NCBI GenBank assembly: GCA_024228355.1
Contig: JAAETN010000391.1
Location: 1 to 54,618 of the forward strand
Source: Maribacter sp.
GTDB lineage: Bacteria; Bacteroidota; Bacteroidia; Flavobacteriales; Flavobacteriaceae
Reading direction: 5' to 3'
DNA length: 54,618 nt
Positions 1-9,331 of this stretch are shown one piece after another. The notes under the pieces were generated by a model. The model was not told the DNA's origin, made no database searches, and worked only from the letters and a program-made list of their open reading frames with translations. The position numbers and the translations under genes are program-made. The first letter of the stretch is position 1; the number at the start of each line of letters is the position of its first letter.

Positions 1-407
1 AAAACGTCCCTTCTGCCCGATAAAAGTGAAGAATTGGTACTTAACCTTAACTTTTCAATATCTTCATTGATAGAGAGATCCTTTTCAATATAAAGACCAG
101 AGGTTGGAATGTAGGCTTCAGGTTGGTAATAGTCATAATAGGAAACAAAGTACTCGACGGCATTATTGGGAAAAAACAGCTTGAACTCGGAATATAATTG
201 GGCAGCAAGAGTTTTATTGTGTGCTAGGACCAAAGTTGGGCGTTGTACAGTCTCGATAACATTTGCCACTGTAAAGGTCTTCCCGGATCCGGTTACGCCA
301 AGTAGCGTCTGATAGGCTTCATTCGAGTTGATCCCATCTACCAATTGTTTTATTGCTTCTGGCTGATCACCTGTAGGCTTGAATTCGGATACGACCTTAA
401 ATTTCAT
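1..407 (-). CDS. uvrB: UvrABC excinuclease subunit B, N-terminal part (cut by window edge)
   Basis: Damage-recognition helicase of nucleotide excision repair; it takes over the lesion from UvrA and recruits UvrC. Only the first 135 residues are present, starting at the ATG whose complement is at 405-407. Visible are the family N-terminus ([11 protein letters not shown], residues 9-19), the Walker A motif GVTGSGKT at 37-44, the [13 protein letters not shown] helicase motif Ia, and the start of the tyrosine-rich beta-hairpin ([13 protein letters not shown], about residues 89-101) that clamps the DNA strand. The reading frame runs off position 1 without a stop. It is transcribed away from the secreted-protein genes at 462-6378 only in the sense of being downstream of them on the same strand; the 54-bp gap shows no clear terminator. 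Identification is secure. Confidence 0.97.
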   Translation of the reverse strand, partial: MKFKVVSEFKPTGDQPEAIKQLVDGINSNEAYQTLLGVTGSGKTFTVANVIETVQRPTLVLAHNKTLAAQLYSEFKLFFPNNAVEYFVSYYDYYQPEAYIPTSGLYIEKDLSINEDIEKLRLSTNSSLLSGRRDV

Positions 408-461
408 TTTCTAAAAATACAAAAGCACAATGATTATTATTATGAGGGCAGTAAATTTCCG

Positions 462-1895
462 CTATCTTTTTAGTGCAAAATGTCCCTTGAAAATGCGCCC
501 ATCTGCCAAACTTGCCTTAAACCAATAATCCGAAGAAGGTTGGGGATTGCCGTTCAAATTCCCATCCCATTCGGGGTTATCTTGATTTAAATACATCACA
601 AAGTTGCCGTATCTGTCATAAATTTCAATGAATTCCATTTCGATACCATGGTTTTCAGGATACGACTCATATTTCCATAAATCATTGATATCATCGCCAT
701 TTGGGGTAAAGAACTTTGGGAAAACAGCATTTGTTTCTACAGTTTCCTCCTGACAAAAAGAAGGGTCGATCGTTACATTGAAACTGCTTTCATCTGAACA
801 ATCGGCTTGAACAGCATATACGTGGATGATTTGGGATGTAGTGATTATATCGCCTGCTCGAAGTTGGTTTCCACTCCCCCTCAAACCAGTAAAGTACCCG
901 CTATTATTATCGATAGCCGGTAGAGTGTAACTTTCACATTCAACAATATCAAATAATGATCCTATTGTAGGAGGTGAAAGCAGTGTTAACTTAAAAGAGG
1001 TTTCTTTGTAACAACCATCGATATTTGTTGCCCTAGCTATAATAGTTCTTTGATTTACAACAACTTGAGTACCAGGAGAGAAATCTATCAAATCACCTCC
1101 TGCATTATGGTATGTTATAACCAAGCCTGTTTGATCTCGAATAAGGCTTGCTTCGAGTTCGCCCAAATTTATATTGAACTCTTCAAAATGATCATTATCA
1201 ACATCACATTTATAAAAGTCAGAAATAGGATAGATAGTATGATCACATGCTGGCAAAGTAGCATTTACACCTGTGGTAAAACTTTCTTCGGTACAATTGA
1301 TAGCGGATCCATTTTCATTCAAGGGAATTATAGTGACAAAAAATTCAGTACTTGCCGGCAAATCTCGAAGGGGAGTATAGGAAAGAACATTCCCCAAGTA
1401 TTGATTAACAATGTCTCCCCCAAGGGATGTTCTTACTAATAATTGATAAGATGTAGCTCCTGGTGCGTAATCCCAAGAAATATTTGTGGCTCTGTTTACA
1501 TTTCCTGCAGTGTTTAATGGATTGCTCAAGGCACTGCAATCAGGTACAGTCGTTACATCCTGTGTGCTAAATGTTTGACTAGGGCAGGTGATATTTGGTT
1601 GATCAGAAAATAAAAGTGTGATCGTCACATAGATTAGTTTGTTTTCCGGTAACCCTAGTGGAGGAGTGAATGTCGCTGAGCTCCCAACGTCTCTTTGGTC
1701 AATTATATCGGTGCCTTCAGGTGAGGTGCCAATTGATATTATATGTCCTGTCACCCCCTCCACAAAATCCCAGTTGATTGAAGTGTCCACAGGAACATTA
1801 GTACTTCCGTCCAATGGCGATATCAAATTTGGGCAAGTCTGAGAAAAGGCAATAGTGCCAGTAAAGAAAATGAATATGGTAAATAGACTTTTCAA
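462..1895 (-). CDS. T9SS type B sorting domain protein with two FN3-like repeats
   Basis: A 477-residue secreted protein predicted to pass the inner membrane by Sec and the outer membrane by the type IX secretion system. Signal peptide at 1-19 (FSQ cleavage region). Two fibronectin-type-III-like repeats lie at about 20-110 and 117-210, each with a paired Cys and a W-x-F/Y core (NWDFVEG, SWDYAPG). A cysteine-containing Ig-like stretch follows at 215-380. The last ~85 residues are the gliding-motility-associated C-terminal domain: PKFFTPNGDDINDLW, then IYDRYGN, WDGN, DYWFKA and the terminal GHFALKR. It is the last gene of a co-directional series, 20 bp after the gene at 1916-3646, with which it shares a near-duplicate N-terminal half. 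Ligand or surface role is unknown; adhesion or glycan binding is only a guess. Confidence 0.9.
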   Translation of the reverse strand: MKSLFTIFIFFTGTIAFSQTCPNLISPLDGSTNVPVDTSINWDFVEGVTGHIISIGTSPEGTDIIDQRDVGSSATFTPPLGLPENKLIYVTITLLFSDQPNITCPSQTFSTQDVTTVPDCSALSNPLNTAGNVNRATNISWDYAPGATSYQLLVRTSLGGDIVNQYLGNVLSYTPLRDLPASTEFFVTIIPLNENGSAINCTEESFTTGVNATLPACDHTIYPISDFYKCDVDNDHFEEFNINLGELEASLIRDQTGLVITYHNAGGDLIDFSPGTQVVVNQRTIIARATNIDGCYKETSFKLTLLSPPTIGSLFDIVECESYTLPAIDNNSGYFTGLRGSGNQLRAGDIITTSQIIHVYAVQADCSDESSFNVTIDPSFCQEETVETNAVFPKFFTPNGDDINDLWKYESYPENHGIEMEFIEIYDRYGNFVMYLNQDNPEWDGNLNGNPQPSSDYWFKASLADGRIFKGHFALKR

Positions 1896-1915
1896 AACTT
1901 GATAAGATTATTTTT

Positions 1916-3646
1916 TTATCGTTTTAAGGCAAAATGTCCTCTCAGCTCATTACTATCTTGGGTTATTGCTTTAAACCAATAATCAGAAGCGGGTACTGGG
2001 CTACCTTTGAAATCACCATTCCAACCTTGGGAAGTTGGTTCTATTTGTGCGAGCAATAATCCAAAGCGGTTAAAAATAAAAATTGCACTTAAATTATTAC
2101 TGCCCGTATTTATGGGTGGAATAAATTGCCAAAAATCATTTACACCATCACCATTAGGGGTGAAAAATTTTGGAAACCCTTCTACTGTTAAATCCTGTTC
2201 TACCGTTTGCTCGACTATACCACATCCATTTCTATCCCTAACAAAAACAGTTACTGTTCCAGGGGGTATACCGTTAATAACATTGCTTGATTGATAAGGT
2301 CCATTGATGTCGTTCACGGCAAATTCATAATCCCCAATTCCTTGTACGTTTATTTCAACGCTCAAATCACCCAAGTTTTGTGATATATCAACTGAGCTAA
2401 TGGAAGCTACTTCTGAGATTTCTACTCTAAAGTTTTTGGATGTGGGACATTCTATGTTACTACCTGATTGGCTTATGGTATTGTATGCTTCATATCTATA
2501 GTCCCCGCTCTCTGTAAACATTGCTTCGGCCGAAGAAGAGATTAAGGTTTCATTACCAAATTGGTCTAATTTGAACCAACGATATCCATCAGCGCTATCA
2601 GTTGACATGACTGAAGAGGATACATCAGTTCCACAAACTGAGATGACATCGGGAAAATCTATTTCAGGATTCAAGGTAATCAAATCCCCAGTCGAAGTAT
2701 CTAAAAAAGGACCGCAACCTAAAATGGTCGAGAAAGTTTCCTGAACACAACCAATTGCATCCCCAGCAGCATTGAAAGGGGTTATTGTAATGAAAAAAGT
2801 CTTATTGGGCTCAAAGTCTATCACAAAGGTCGAATTCGTGAAAAAAGTAGCATCATCAACGATTTCAGCCGTAAACGGGGAATTACCTATGGTTACTCGA
2901 TATCCTGTCGCATTTGGTATATTGGTCCATTCCAAAAATGGGGTTAAAGGAACGTTGATGGCACCATTACTGGGGTAAATCATTGCTGCACACCCCGGTA
3001 ATGTGGCAACTGCCCCGGTTGTAAAATTTTCTTCTAAACAATTTATAGCCGGGCCATTTTCATTGTGAGGTACTACCGTAACAAAAATTTGGGTACTTGC
3101 AGGTAAATCTGCAACAGGATTAAATGAAAGTGTATTTCCAACGTTTTGATCAAGAATATCCATTCCTCCAGCGAAAGTTCCTATCCTTAAATCATAGGAT
3201 GTCGCACCAGGAGCATAATTCCACCCTATGTTGGTAGACCCACTTACGTTAGTCTCACCATTGAGAGGATTGTTTAGGACGGTGCATGCAGGTGCTGTGA
3301 TAACATCTTCGGTTCTAAATGTTTCACTAGGGCAGGTAATATTAGGTTGATTAAAAAAGAATAGTGTAACTGTTACATAAAGCTGAGAGTTATCAGGTAG
3401 TCCTACAGGAGGAGTATATGAGGTCGCACTACCTACAGCAACCTGGTTTATAATATCAGTGCCTCCCGATGTAGTTCCGATAGAAATAATATAGCCTGTT
3501 ACCCCCTCCACAAAATTCCAGCTGATTGATGCATCAACAGGAACACTATTGCTTCCGTTCAATGGTGATGTTAAATTTGGGCAAGTTTGCGAGAAAACAA
3601 ATGGCCCAAAAACAAAGGCAAATATGACAAGTAATTTTCTTAGCAT
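1916..3646 (-). CDS. T9SS type B sorting domain protein with three FN3-like repeats
   Basis: A 576-residue secreted protein with a signal peptide (1-20, ending FSQ). Three FN3-like repeats are visible at roughly 20-112, 118-212 and 218-310; the repeats carry SWNFVEG, GWNYAPG and EWTNIPN cores. The region 315-480 is Ig/PKD-like (ISVCGTDVSSSV, then a prolyl-glycyl rich VFVRDRNGCG element). The C-terminal 85 residues are the type B sorting domain beginning PKFFTPNGDGVNDFW and ending GHFALKR. Its N-terminal ~210 residues are closely similar to the gene at 462-1895, so the two arose by tandem duplication, after which the middle parts diverged or were exchanged. It lies 17 bp after the gene at 3664-6378, consistent with one transcript. 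Exact function is not recognisable. Confidence 0.9.
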   Translation of the reverse strand: MLRKLLVIFAFVFGPFVFSQTCPNLTSPLNGSNSVPVDASISWNFVEGVTGYIISIGTTSGGTDIINQVAVGSATSYTPPVGLPDNSQLYVTVTLFFFNQPNITCPSETFRTEDVITAPACTVLNNPLNGETNVSGSTNIGWNYAPGATSYDLRIGTFAGGMDILDQNVGNTLSFNPVADLPASTQIFVTVVPHNENGPAINCLEENFTTGAVATLPGCAAMIYPSNGAINVPLTPFLEWTNIPNATGYRVTIGNSPFTAEIVDDATFFTNSTFVIDFEPNKTFFITITPFNAAGDAIGCVQETFSTILGCGPFLDTSTGDLITLNPEIDFPDVISVCGTDVSSSVMSTDSADGYRWFKLDQFGNETLISSSAEAMFTESGDYRYEAYNTISQSGSNIECPTSKNFRVEISEVASISSVDISQNLGDLSVEINVQGIGDYEFAVNDINGPYQSSNVINGIPPGTVTVFVRDRNGCGIVEQTVEQDLTVEGFPKFFTPNGDGVNDFWQFIPPINTGSNNLSAIFIFNRFGLLLAQIEPTSQGWNGDFKGSPVPASDYWFKAITQDSNELRGHFALKR

Positions 3647-3663
3647 TTAAAAACAAAATTGCT

Positions 3664-6378
3664 TTAACGTTTTAATGAAAAATGACCTTTTATAAGTCTT
3701 CCGTCCTCTAAATTAATTTTAAACCAATAATCCGCTGATGGTAATGGTCGAGAATTATAATTTCCATTCCAACCCTTATCATTTGCTTTTAATTCAGCTA
3801 GTTTTTTTCCATATCTATCAAAAATACTTACTGACGAATTCGCGTGTGAAGTGCTGTTTGCACCAATAAGATTCCAACTATCATTTATGCCATCACCGTT
3901 TGGAGTGAAGAATTTTGGATAACCTAGTACTGAAATTGTTTCCTGGGTTACACCACATCCATTCTTATCCCTTATGTAACTGGTAATTAAACCAGGAGTA
4001 ACATTTTCAAAATAATTGGAATCGAAATAGGTCATACCATCAAGGGAGTATTCATAGGAGCCATCACCGGTGACATCAATTTCAACAGTATTATTCTGTG
4101 AAAAATCTTCAATAGTAATAGCATTGATAACAGCCTGATTCGATGGCAGTACTTTGAAATCAACACTATTCAAGCAGCTTAAAATTCTGTTATCATTATT
4201 GGTGATATACCCTACTTCCAAGATATAATCGCCTAGTTCTGCAATATTGGCATTCTGTGAATTAGAAACTAATTGACGGCCATTATTGTCTTTTTTAAAC
4301 CAATTATATATATCAAATCCACTTGGTCCAACAATCAAAAGTTCGGGATTATCAGTACATAAAAAGTAAGATTCCTCCAAATCGAATATCGGTGTTGGTA
4401 TTACATTTAGATTTATTTGCAGGATACCTTCACATTGATTTTCGCTTTCCAATCGTGCATAAATGGTACCAGGTGCCATATGTACGCTATCGGGTAGTGG
4501 ATGTTCTTCAGTTGCAAGTTCTTCTAAGGATTCGTAGAAATCAATGGATTGGTTTTCAAAATTTGAAGTTGCAAAACCTACTAAGTCAAACGTTCCCATT
4601 GTAACTTCTTCGGTGATACTGTTGTCACAGTCGTAAAGGTCATACTGGGGCATTTGAGTAAAATCAATCGAATTTACTTCCAACTCCAGCCCGCCATAAT
4701 TTTCACAACCCCCCGGGCTAAAAACCGTATAATATAATGTTTGATTAAAGGGTTGTATATTTCTATATTCCGCGACATCTTCAATGGGATTATTACCGTC
4801 CCTATCGGCACTTGTTTCATAAAACAAATAGTTTGTACCGGGTTCGGGTATCAATGCATTTAAATTAAAAGTGGCAATACCATCCAAAGAAGCATTGAAG
4901 TCGGTATCACATTGTACCAAGTGCAATGTTGTGTTTTCCGGGATGTTATTCACGTTGATCTGTGCATTCCCATAAATTGGACATTTGAGTGGATCCGGCA
5001 GTATTACTTCAAGGGAATATCTTCCAGAATCAATATCTAACGCCTGTTCTATATGGAATAAATGACCATCAGGATTCAACACACTATTGCCATCTTTAGA
5101 CCAAGTATAGATGGCTCCTGGTTCTTCCTCAGCCTGAAGCGTGAATGAATCACCTATACATATATCCAAGGAACCAATTGATGTTCCACTATCACTTAAA
5201 ACCAAATCTGTAGTATTAAAAAAAGATTGAATAAAAGGCGGTAATCCTTGTGTACTATTATTTCCCAATGAAATGGCATTATGTCTATAATTTGCAGCTG
5301 CCCCTTTTGCATTTGGATTATTGATAACCCCTAAAAATGGAGTACCTGTAAAATAATTCAAAGCGATCGTACGATAAATCTTTCCATTTGGGCCCAATTG
5401 TAGAGCCCCGCGATAAATTTTGCTATTATCAAGTTCAACCTGTGATCCGGCGATATCAGATGCCAATAGATCAAATTGAACCAATGATGATGTGTGGTTT
5501 GTTTCAATATCCACAAGATTGGATGAATGGGTGTAAAGAAACTGATTGTTCGGTGAAAATTCCAAGCCATAGGGTTTATTGTTTATTCCATTTATTGGCA
5601 GTTGTTGGAGGTTTGAAACAATACCGGTACTGGGATTAAAATCAAATAAATGTAATCCGAAAGACATATTTGCGCTCGCCATCATTGTACCATCATTTGA
5701 GAATTTTAAATAGCCCCTTGAGTCTTCAATTTTCAATGCGGGAAAAATGCTCTTAACTGCCGTTGAGGATACCCCCGAATCATTGATTTCAAAAGCGTGA
5801 TAAGTATTCATAAAACCACTATTAAGACCATATTGGGTAGCAAGGGTAACAACCCAAATTGAATTGTCTGAACAGTTTTTGACCACCGCTGCAACTTTTT
5901 CAGAGCAATCACTCAAGAGCCTGATATTTTTTTGTGTAATTGCTCCATTGCCATTATTCATGGTCATATCAACAATCGAATAATTTAAACCAAAATCAGC
6001 ATCTATTTGAGTAGTGGATGTATCGACGGTAAAAATGTAAAATATATTGGAATCTTGAGGTTTAGGGACGATTAAAGCGGATTGCGTGCTTGAGGGATCA
6101 CCAAAAAGACCGTCTCCATTCTGCATTATATTATGATTACGGTCATAAACGATTAATCCATCTGTATAAAAAAGTAGATCACCTAGCGCATTTGAGATTG
6201 TAGTACAGCCCTCAAATGTATCTAGTCGACCATCATCCAATGCAGTAACTGTCCCATTATTATTGAAACGGATTCCTGCATTATTTCCGAAATACCAATT
6301 GGAAGTCTCCCCTTGGCCAAATAATAGGGCAGGAAAAATGATGCTAAAAGCTAGCAGCCAAGGGATTTTCTTTTTCAT
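3664..6378 (-). CDS. Large T9SS type B sorting domain protein with N-terminal propeller-like region
   Basis: A 904-residue secreted protein. The start is placed at 6378 (MKKKIPWLL), because a signal peptide ending in LLFGQ follows at once; a longer frame reaching 6489 would overlap the permease gene and adds no recognisable sequence. Residues ~22-400 have the repeated G-x-L-x-F-S-N-D-G/NNQFLY pattern of a beta-propeller, starting with NWYFGNNAGIRF, an arrangement common in flavobacterial type B cargo. About 410-500 is an Ig-like domain (LDICIGDSFTLQA), 500-700 contains Cys-rich repeats such as LVQCDTDF and YDCDNS. The C-terminal domain begins PKFFTPNGDGINDSW and ends GHFSLKR. It follows the ABC permease by 26 bp. 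The cargo likely becomes cell-surface anchored or released; its ligand is unknown. Confidence 0.88.
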   Translation of the reverse strand: MKKKIPWLLAFSIIFPALLFGQGETSNWYFGNNAGIRFNNNGTVTALDDGRLDTFEGCTTISNALGDLLFYTDGLIVYDRNHNIMQNGDGLFGDPSSTQSALIVPKPQDSNIFYIFTVDTSTTQIDADFGLNYSIVDMTMNNGNGAITQKNIRLLSDCSEKVAAVVKNCSDNSIWVVTLATQYGLNSGFMNTYHAFEINDSGVSSTAVKSIFPALKIEDSRGYLKFSNDGTMMASANMSFGLHLFDFNPSTGIVSNLQQLPINGINNKPYGLEFSPNNQFLYTHSSNLVDIETNHTSSLVQFDLLASDIAGSQVELDNSKIYRGALQLGPNGKIYRTIALNYFTGTPFLGVINNPNAKGAAANYRHNAISLGNNSTQGLPPFIQSFFNTTDLVLSDSGTSIGSLDICIGDSFTLQAEEEPGAIYTWSKDGNSVLNPDGHLFHIEQALDIDSGRYSLEVILPDPLKCPIYGNAQINVNNIPENTTLHLVQCDTDFNASLDGIATFNLNALIPEPGTNYLFYETSADRDGNNPIEDVAEYRNIQPFNQTLYYTVFSPGGCENYGGLELEVNSIDFTQMPQYDLYDCDNSITEEVTMGTFDLVGFATSNFENQSIDFYESLEELATEEHPLPDSVHMAPGTIYARLESENQCEGILQINLNVIPTPIFDLEESYFLCTDNPELLIVGPSGFDIYNWFKKDNNGRQLVSNSQNANIAELGDYILEVGYITNNDNRILSCLNSVDFKVLPSNQAVINAITIEDFSQNNTVEIDVTGDGSYEYSLDGMTYFDSNYFENVTPGLITSYIRDKNGCGVTQETISVLGYPKFFTPNGDGINDSWNLIGANSTSHANSSVSIFDRYGKKLAELKANDKGWNGNYNSRPLPSADYWFKINLEDGRLIKGHFSLKR

Positions 6379-6404
6379 AGTGCTTATGCAAACACTACAA
6401 TATA

Positions 6405-7238
6405 CTACAAATCCCTCTTTTTCAACAATGCATAGGATAAATAGATGAATATGACCGTCCAACCAGCTACGATCAAGATCTCGTACCAATGTACTCCATA
6501 GTCCATTTCAAACTTTTCACCTATCTGGTCTGCAACAGACTGTACAGCACCTAATCTTGAGAATGGTTCGTCAATGAGTTTCCACATCGAATTAAGTGGA
6601 AAAAAGCCCATAACAAAATCAGTGGTATCTCCATCAAAAAGTTTCCAGCGGATCATTCCTCTTACAAATCCTTCAAAAACCTGCCATAAGATCAAAAAGC
6701 CCAATGCAAATGCTGAACGTTTTACAAGTATCCCAAGGAAAAGACAAAAGGAGAAAAACCCGATTAATTTCACGAAAAACGCCAGTAAGAATTCTAAGTC
6801 GGAAAAGATGATTGAAATTTCATTGTAATCCGAGTAGATAAGTCCTAAAATCAATGAAACCACAAAAACAAAGACGGTTGAAATCAATGAAAAGGATATT
6901 ACGGTCAAAAACTTGGAAAGAATGAATTCTTTTTTTGACAAACCATCTATTAAATTCTGCTTAATTGTTTTATTGCTGTATTCATTGGCCATCATTGATA
7001 CAATGACAATGGCCAAGAACAACTTGAAAAATGCTGTTATAAACGTATTGAAATGCCAGATATAGGGAAAATTAAAAATACCCTGTTCAGCCAAATGAAA
7101 TTTAATGGGGCCAATATCAAACTTTATTGCAGCCACAAGTGCAATTGATGTCAACAACACGAAATAGGAAATAATCAATATTTTGCTAACCCTGTTGTTC
7201 CAAAGTTTAATGAACTCTATTTGTAGTAAACGTAACAT
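6405..7238 (-). CDS. ABC-2 type transporter permease
   Basis: A 277-residue inner-membrane protein, the transmembrane half of an ABC-2 exporter. About six hydrophobic segments can be seen, at roughly 18-40, 65-86, 112-135, 150-170, 173-190 and 250-270, separated by short charged loops; the loop NEYSNKTIKQNLIDGLS after the second segment is the typical ABC-2 coupling region that contacts the ATPase. It starts 22 bp after the stop of the ATPase gene at 7261-8166, which is its partner. The substrate cannot be told from sequence. Co-direction with three T9SS cargo genes is unusual but could be simple operon read-through. Confidence 0.88.
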   Translation of the reverse strand: MLRLLQIEFIKLWNNRVSKILIISYFVLLTSIALVAAIKFDIGPIKFHLAEQGIFNFPYIWHFNTFITAFFKLFLAIVIVSMMANEYSNKTIKQNLIDGLSKKEFILSKFLTVISFSLISTVFVFVVSLILGLIYSDYNEISIIFSDLEFLLAFFVKLIGFFSFCLFLGILVKRSAFALGFLILWQVFEGFVRGMIRWKLFDGDTTDFVMGFFPLNSMWKLIDEPFSRLGAVQSVADQIGEKFEMDYGVHWYEILIVAGWTVIFIYLSYALLKKRDL

Positions 7239-7260
7239 GTTTTTATTGGTTTAATTAGCT

Positions 7261-8166
7261 TCATTTTTTGGTCAAGGCCAAGAACTGTTCTTCCAGACTT
7301 TCTTTTCTTTTCACTAAGTGGGAAAGAACAATCCCCTCGCCCATTAAACTTCTGTTCAAGACTTCGGAATTCATTTCTTCCTGTAGAAAAGCGGTAATCA
7401 GTCCGTTTTCATTTTTTATTTTACTGAAACTGTTGTTCTTTTCGAGGAAATCCAACAATTTTGTGTCATCACTGGATTTTAATTCAAAAAATCCATGGCT
7501 GGCCATCATATCTTCCACGCGGCCAGAATACAGTTTTTGACCTTTGCGAAGAATTACAACATGGCTACAAACTTTCTCCACTTCATCTAAAAGATGGGAA
7601 GCTAGAAGTATGGTCGTGCCTTTCGACGCTACCTTTTTTATGATTTCACGAATTTGATGAATCCCTTGTGGGTCCAAGCCATTGGTAGGTTCATCAAGTA
7701 TCAATATCTCTGGATCATTTAACAGAGCGGAAGCAATTGCCAACCGCTGTTTCATGCCTAGGGAATAGGTTCTGAATTTACTGTTCTTTCGTTCCAATAA
7801 ACCAACCAACTCTAATTTTTCTTCAATCTTGTCATTTGGAACTTCCTTAATTTTACAGACCAATTTTAAATTCTGAATGGCCGTCATGTAAGGATAAAAA
7901 TTTGGTCGTTCAATTATTGCCCCAACTTTTTTAAGAGCCTCATGTGTTGAGATATTTCCATCAAACCAAGAAAAATTACCAGAAGTTCTGTTTACAACAT
8001 TGAGAACCACGCCTAAAGTGGTGGATTTACCACTTCCGTTAGGTCCTAAAATACCATAAACATTGCCTTTTTCAATAGTAAATGAAAGGTCTTTTACAGC
8101 GGTTAGGAATCCAAATTTTTTAGTGACATTGTTTACAGTAAGTATCTTTTCCAAAATAGGAGACAT
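7261..8166 (-). CDS. ABC transporter ATP-binding protein
   Basis: A 301-residue cytoplasmic ATPase of an ABC-2 exporter (CcmA/BcrA-like). Walker A GPNGSGKST at 41-49, Q-loop region around 85 (IIERPNFYPYM, as in the lantibiotic-immunity and bacitracin-type subgroup), signature SLGMKQR at 135-141, Walker B ILILDEP at 154-160, D-loop GLDP and the switch His at 191 (ASHLLDE). The ~75-residue C-terminal extension after 225 is usual for this subgroup. First gene of the minus-strand series that continues into the permease at 6405-7238. The leader contains CCTCCT five bases before the ATG, which is not a ribosome binding site. Substrate unknown. Confidence 0.93.
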   Translation of the reverse strand: MSPILEKILTVNNVTKKFGFLTAVKDLSFTIEKGNVYGILGPNGSGKSTTLGVVLNVVNRTSGNFSWFDGNISTHEALKKVGAIIERPNFYPYMTAIQNLKLVCKIKEVPNDKIEEKLELVGLLERKNSKFRTYSLGMKQRLAIASALLNDPEILILDEPTNGLDPQGIHQIREIIKKVASKGTTILLASHLLDEVEKVCSHVVILRKGQKLYSGRVEDMMASHGFFELKSSDDTKLLDFLEKNNSFSKIKNENGLITAFLQEEMNSEVLNRSLMGEGIVLSHLVKRKESLEEQFLALTKK

Positions 8167-8263
8167 TTTTAGGAGGTTTATAGTAACTTGACGAAGAAAC
8201 CTTAAATTTGTTACAGGCTTATCCGCTTAAAAATAAACAAATAGCATATTGGAAGAAAAACTA

Positions 8264-9328
8264 ATGTCAAAGAAAAAACCGGCTTATCCAGTTTCGGAGG
8301 AGTTGGATGCTTATTTGGAGCAGTATAATCGTAAAATTGAGATTCCTATTTTCTATGAAGATCTATTACGTTTTACAGGCTCGGTGGTGGTCTATGATTC
8401 CAATGATGAAGATACCCTTTGGATAAGGGTGTACTACAATGAATTCGACCGTCAGGAAATAGATACAAGCTTAAAAAGGGTATACTCCATTCTACATTCC
8501 GATGGCAGTGGTCATATTGAGCAATATTTAAATGTCGATGCTGTTGATTACTGCACCTTTGGTAATTCCAAACCCTTTCGAATTAAGATTAGGAACATTC
8601 TTAATGACAATTTTACTTATTTCTATGTAAAAAAAACGGATGCTTCTCGTGTATATGGGCTTGAATTGGAGCATATGTTATCTCCCTATAACCTTAACTT
8701 TCTGGTTTACAAGGATACCTTGATCGAGGAACATATTGCCGGTATCCCAGGGGATTTTTTCATTAAGGAAATGTTGCCCAATTGTACGGAATCGGAAAAA
8801 GCGCAATTGGCGAAAGAGTTTGTAAAATTCAATGAACGTAGCATGATTCGTTTATTGGGCGATATGCGCTCGTATAATTACGTTATCGTACCCACCCATG
8901 ATTTTGACCATGTGGTTTATAAGATCAGAGCCATTGATTTTGACCAACAGTGCTTTGAAGGCAAACTAAAGGTCTATAGGCCACAGTTCTTTAAAGAGAA
9001 TTATCTAATGGTTGAATTGGTGAGAAGTAAGTTGATGAATCACTCCGTCGATCAATATAAATTAGAGGAACGTTCAATAATCGCCAAGCGAATTCTGAGT
9101 TCAGGTGACCGTATAGTGCTCCTAGGTGAGATTTGTAAAAAAGATGATATATCATTAAAGGAAAATATTGATTTGCTCAAAAATGAGATTTACAAATTGA
9201 CCAGGGATGCTAAATTCAAGAAGTGCAGGACAATGGGTGAGATATTAGACCTTACTTTGGATTTTGTAAAGCGTAACTATCAAGGAGTAAGTATGAAACA
9301 AATCATTGAACATAAGATCAAAATATAG
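8264..9328 (+). CDS. Conserved hypothetical protein, possibly kinase-fold
   Basis: Not assignable to a named family with confidence. The start is set at ATG 8264, which follows GGAAGAAAAA at 8251; an in-frame TTG at 8249 would add five residues. The 354-residue product has no signal peptide or membrane span. The pattern resembles a protein-kinase or aminoglycoside-phosphotransferase fold: Lys-123 in YFYVKK as a beta-3 lysine, Glu-134/136 in a following helix, a hinge-like EEHIAGIPGD (155-164), GDMRSYNYVIV with Asp-200 and Asn-205 in the place of the catalytic loop, and AIDFDQQ with Asp-225/227 where DFG sits. These correspondences are inferred by eye only. It is a lone gene, divergent from the ABC operon and followed by a heptamer array. 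Confidence 0.7.
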   Translation: MSKKKPAYPVSEELDAYLEQYNRKIEIPIFYEDLLRFTGSVVVYDSNDEDTLWIRVYYNEFDRQEIDTSLKRVYSILHSDGSGHIEQYLNVDAVDYCTFGNSKPFRIKIRNILNDNFTYFYVKKTDASRVYGLELEHMLSPYNLNFLVYKDTLIEEHIAGIPGDFFIKEMLPNCTESEKAQLAKEFVKFNERSMIRLLGDMRSYNYVIVPTHDFDHVVYKIRAIDFDQQCFEGKLKVYRPQFFKENYLMVELVRSKLMNHSVDQYKLEERSIIAKRILSSGDRIVLLGEICKKDDISLKENIDLLKNEIYKLTRDAKFKKCRTMGEILDLTLDFVKRNYQGVSMKQIIEHKIKI

Positions 9329-9331
9329 ATT

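Noticed and set aside
1050-1439. Long plus-strand open frames inside the T9SS genes
   Set aside because: They are antisense shadows of the cargo genes with no start context or family pattern.
6379-6489. Longer start for the large T9SS protein
   Set aside because: It overlaps the permease gene, has no homology-like character and would hide the signal peptide starting at 6378.
8171-8176. AGGAGG on the plus strand near the ABC operon as a ribosome binding site
   Set aside because: It is on the wrong strand for the ABC ATPase and about 90 bp from the plus-strand gene; no plus-strand ORF begins at the right distance.
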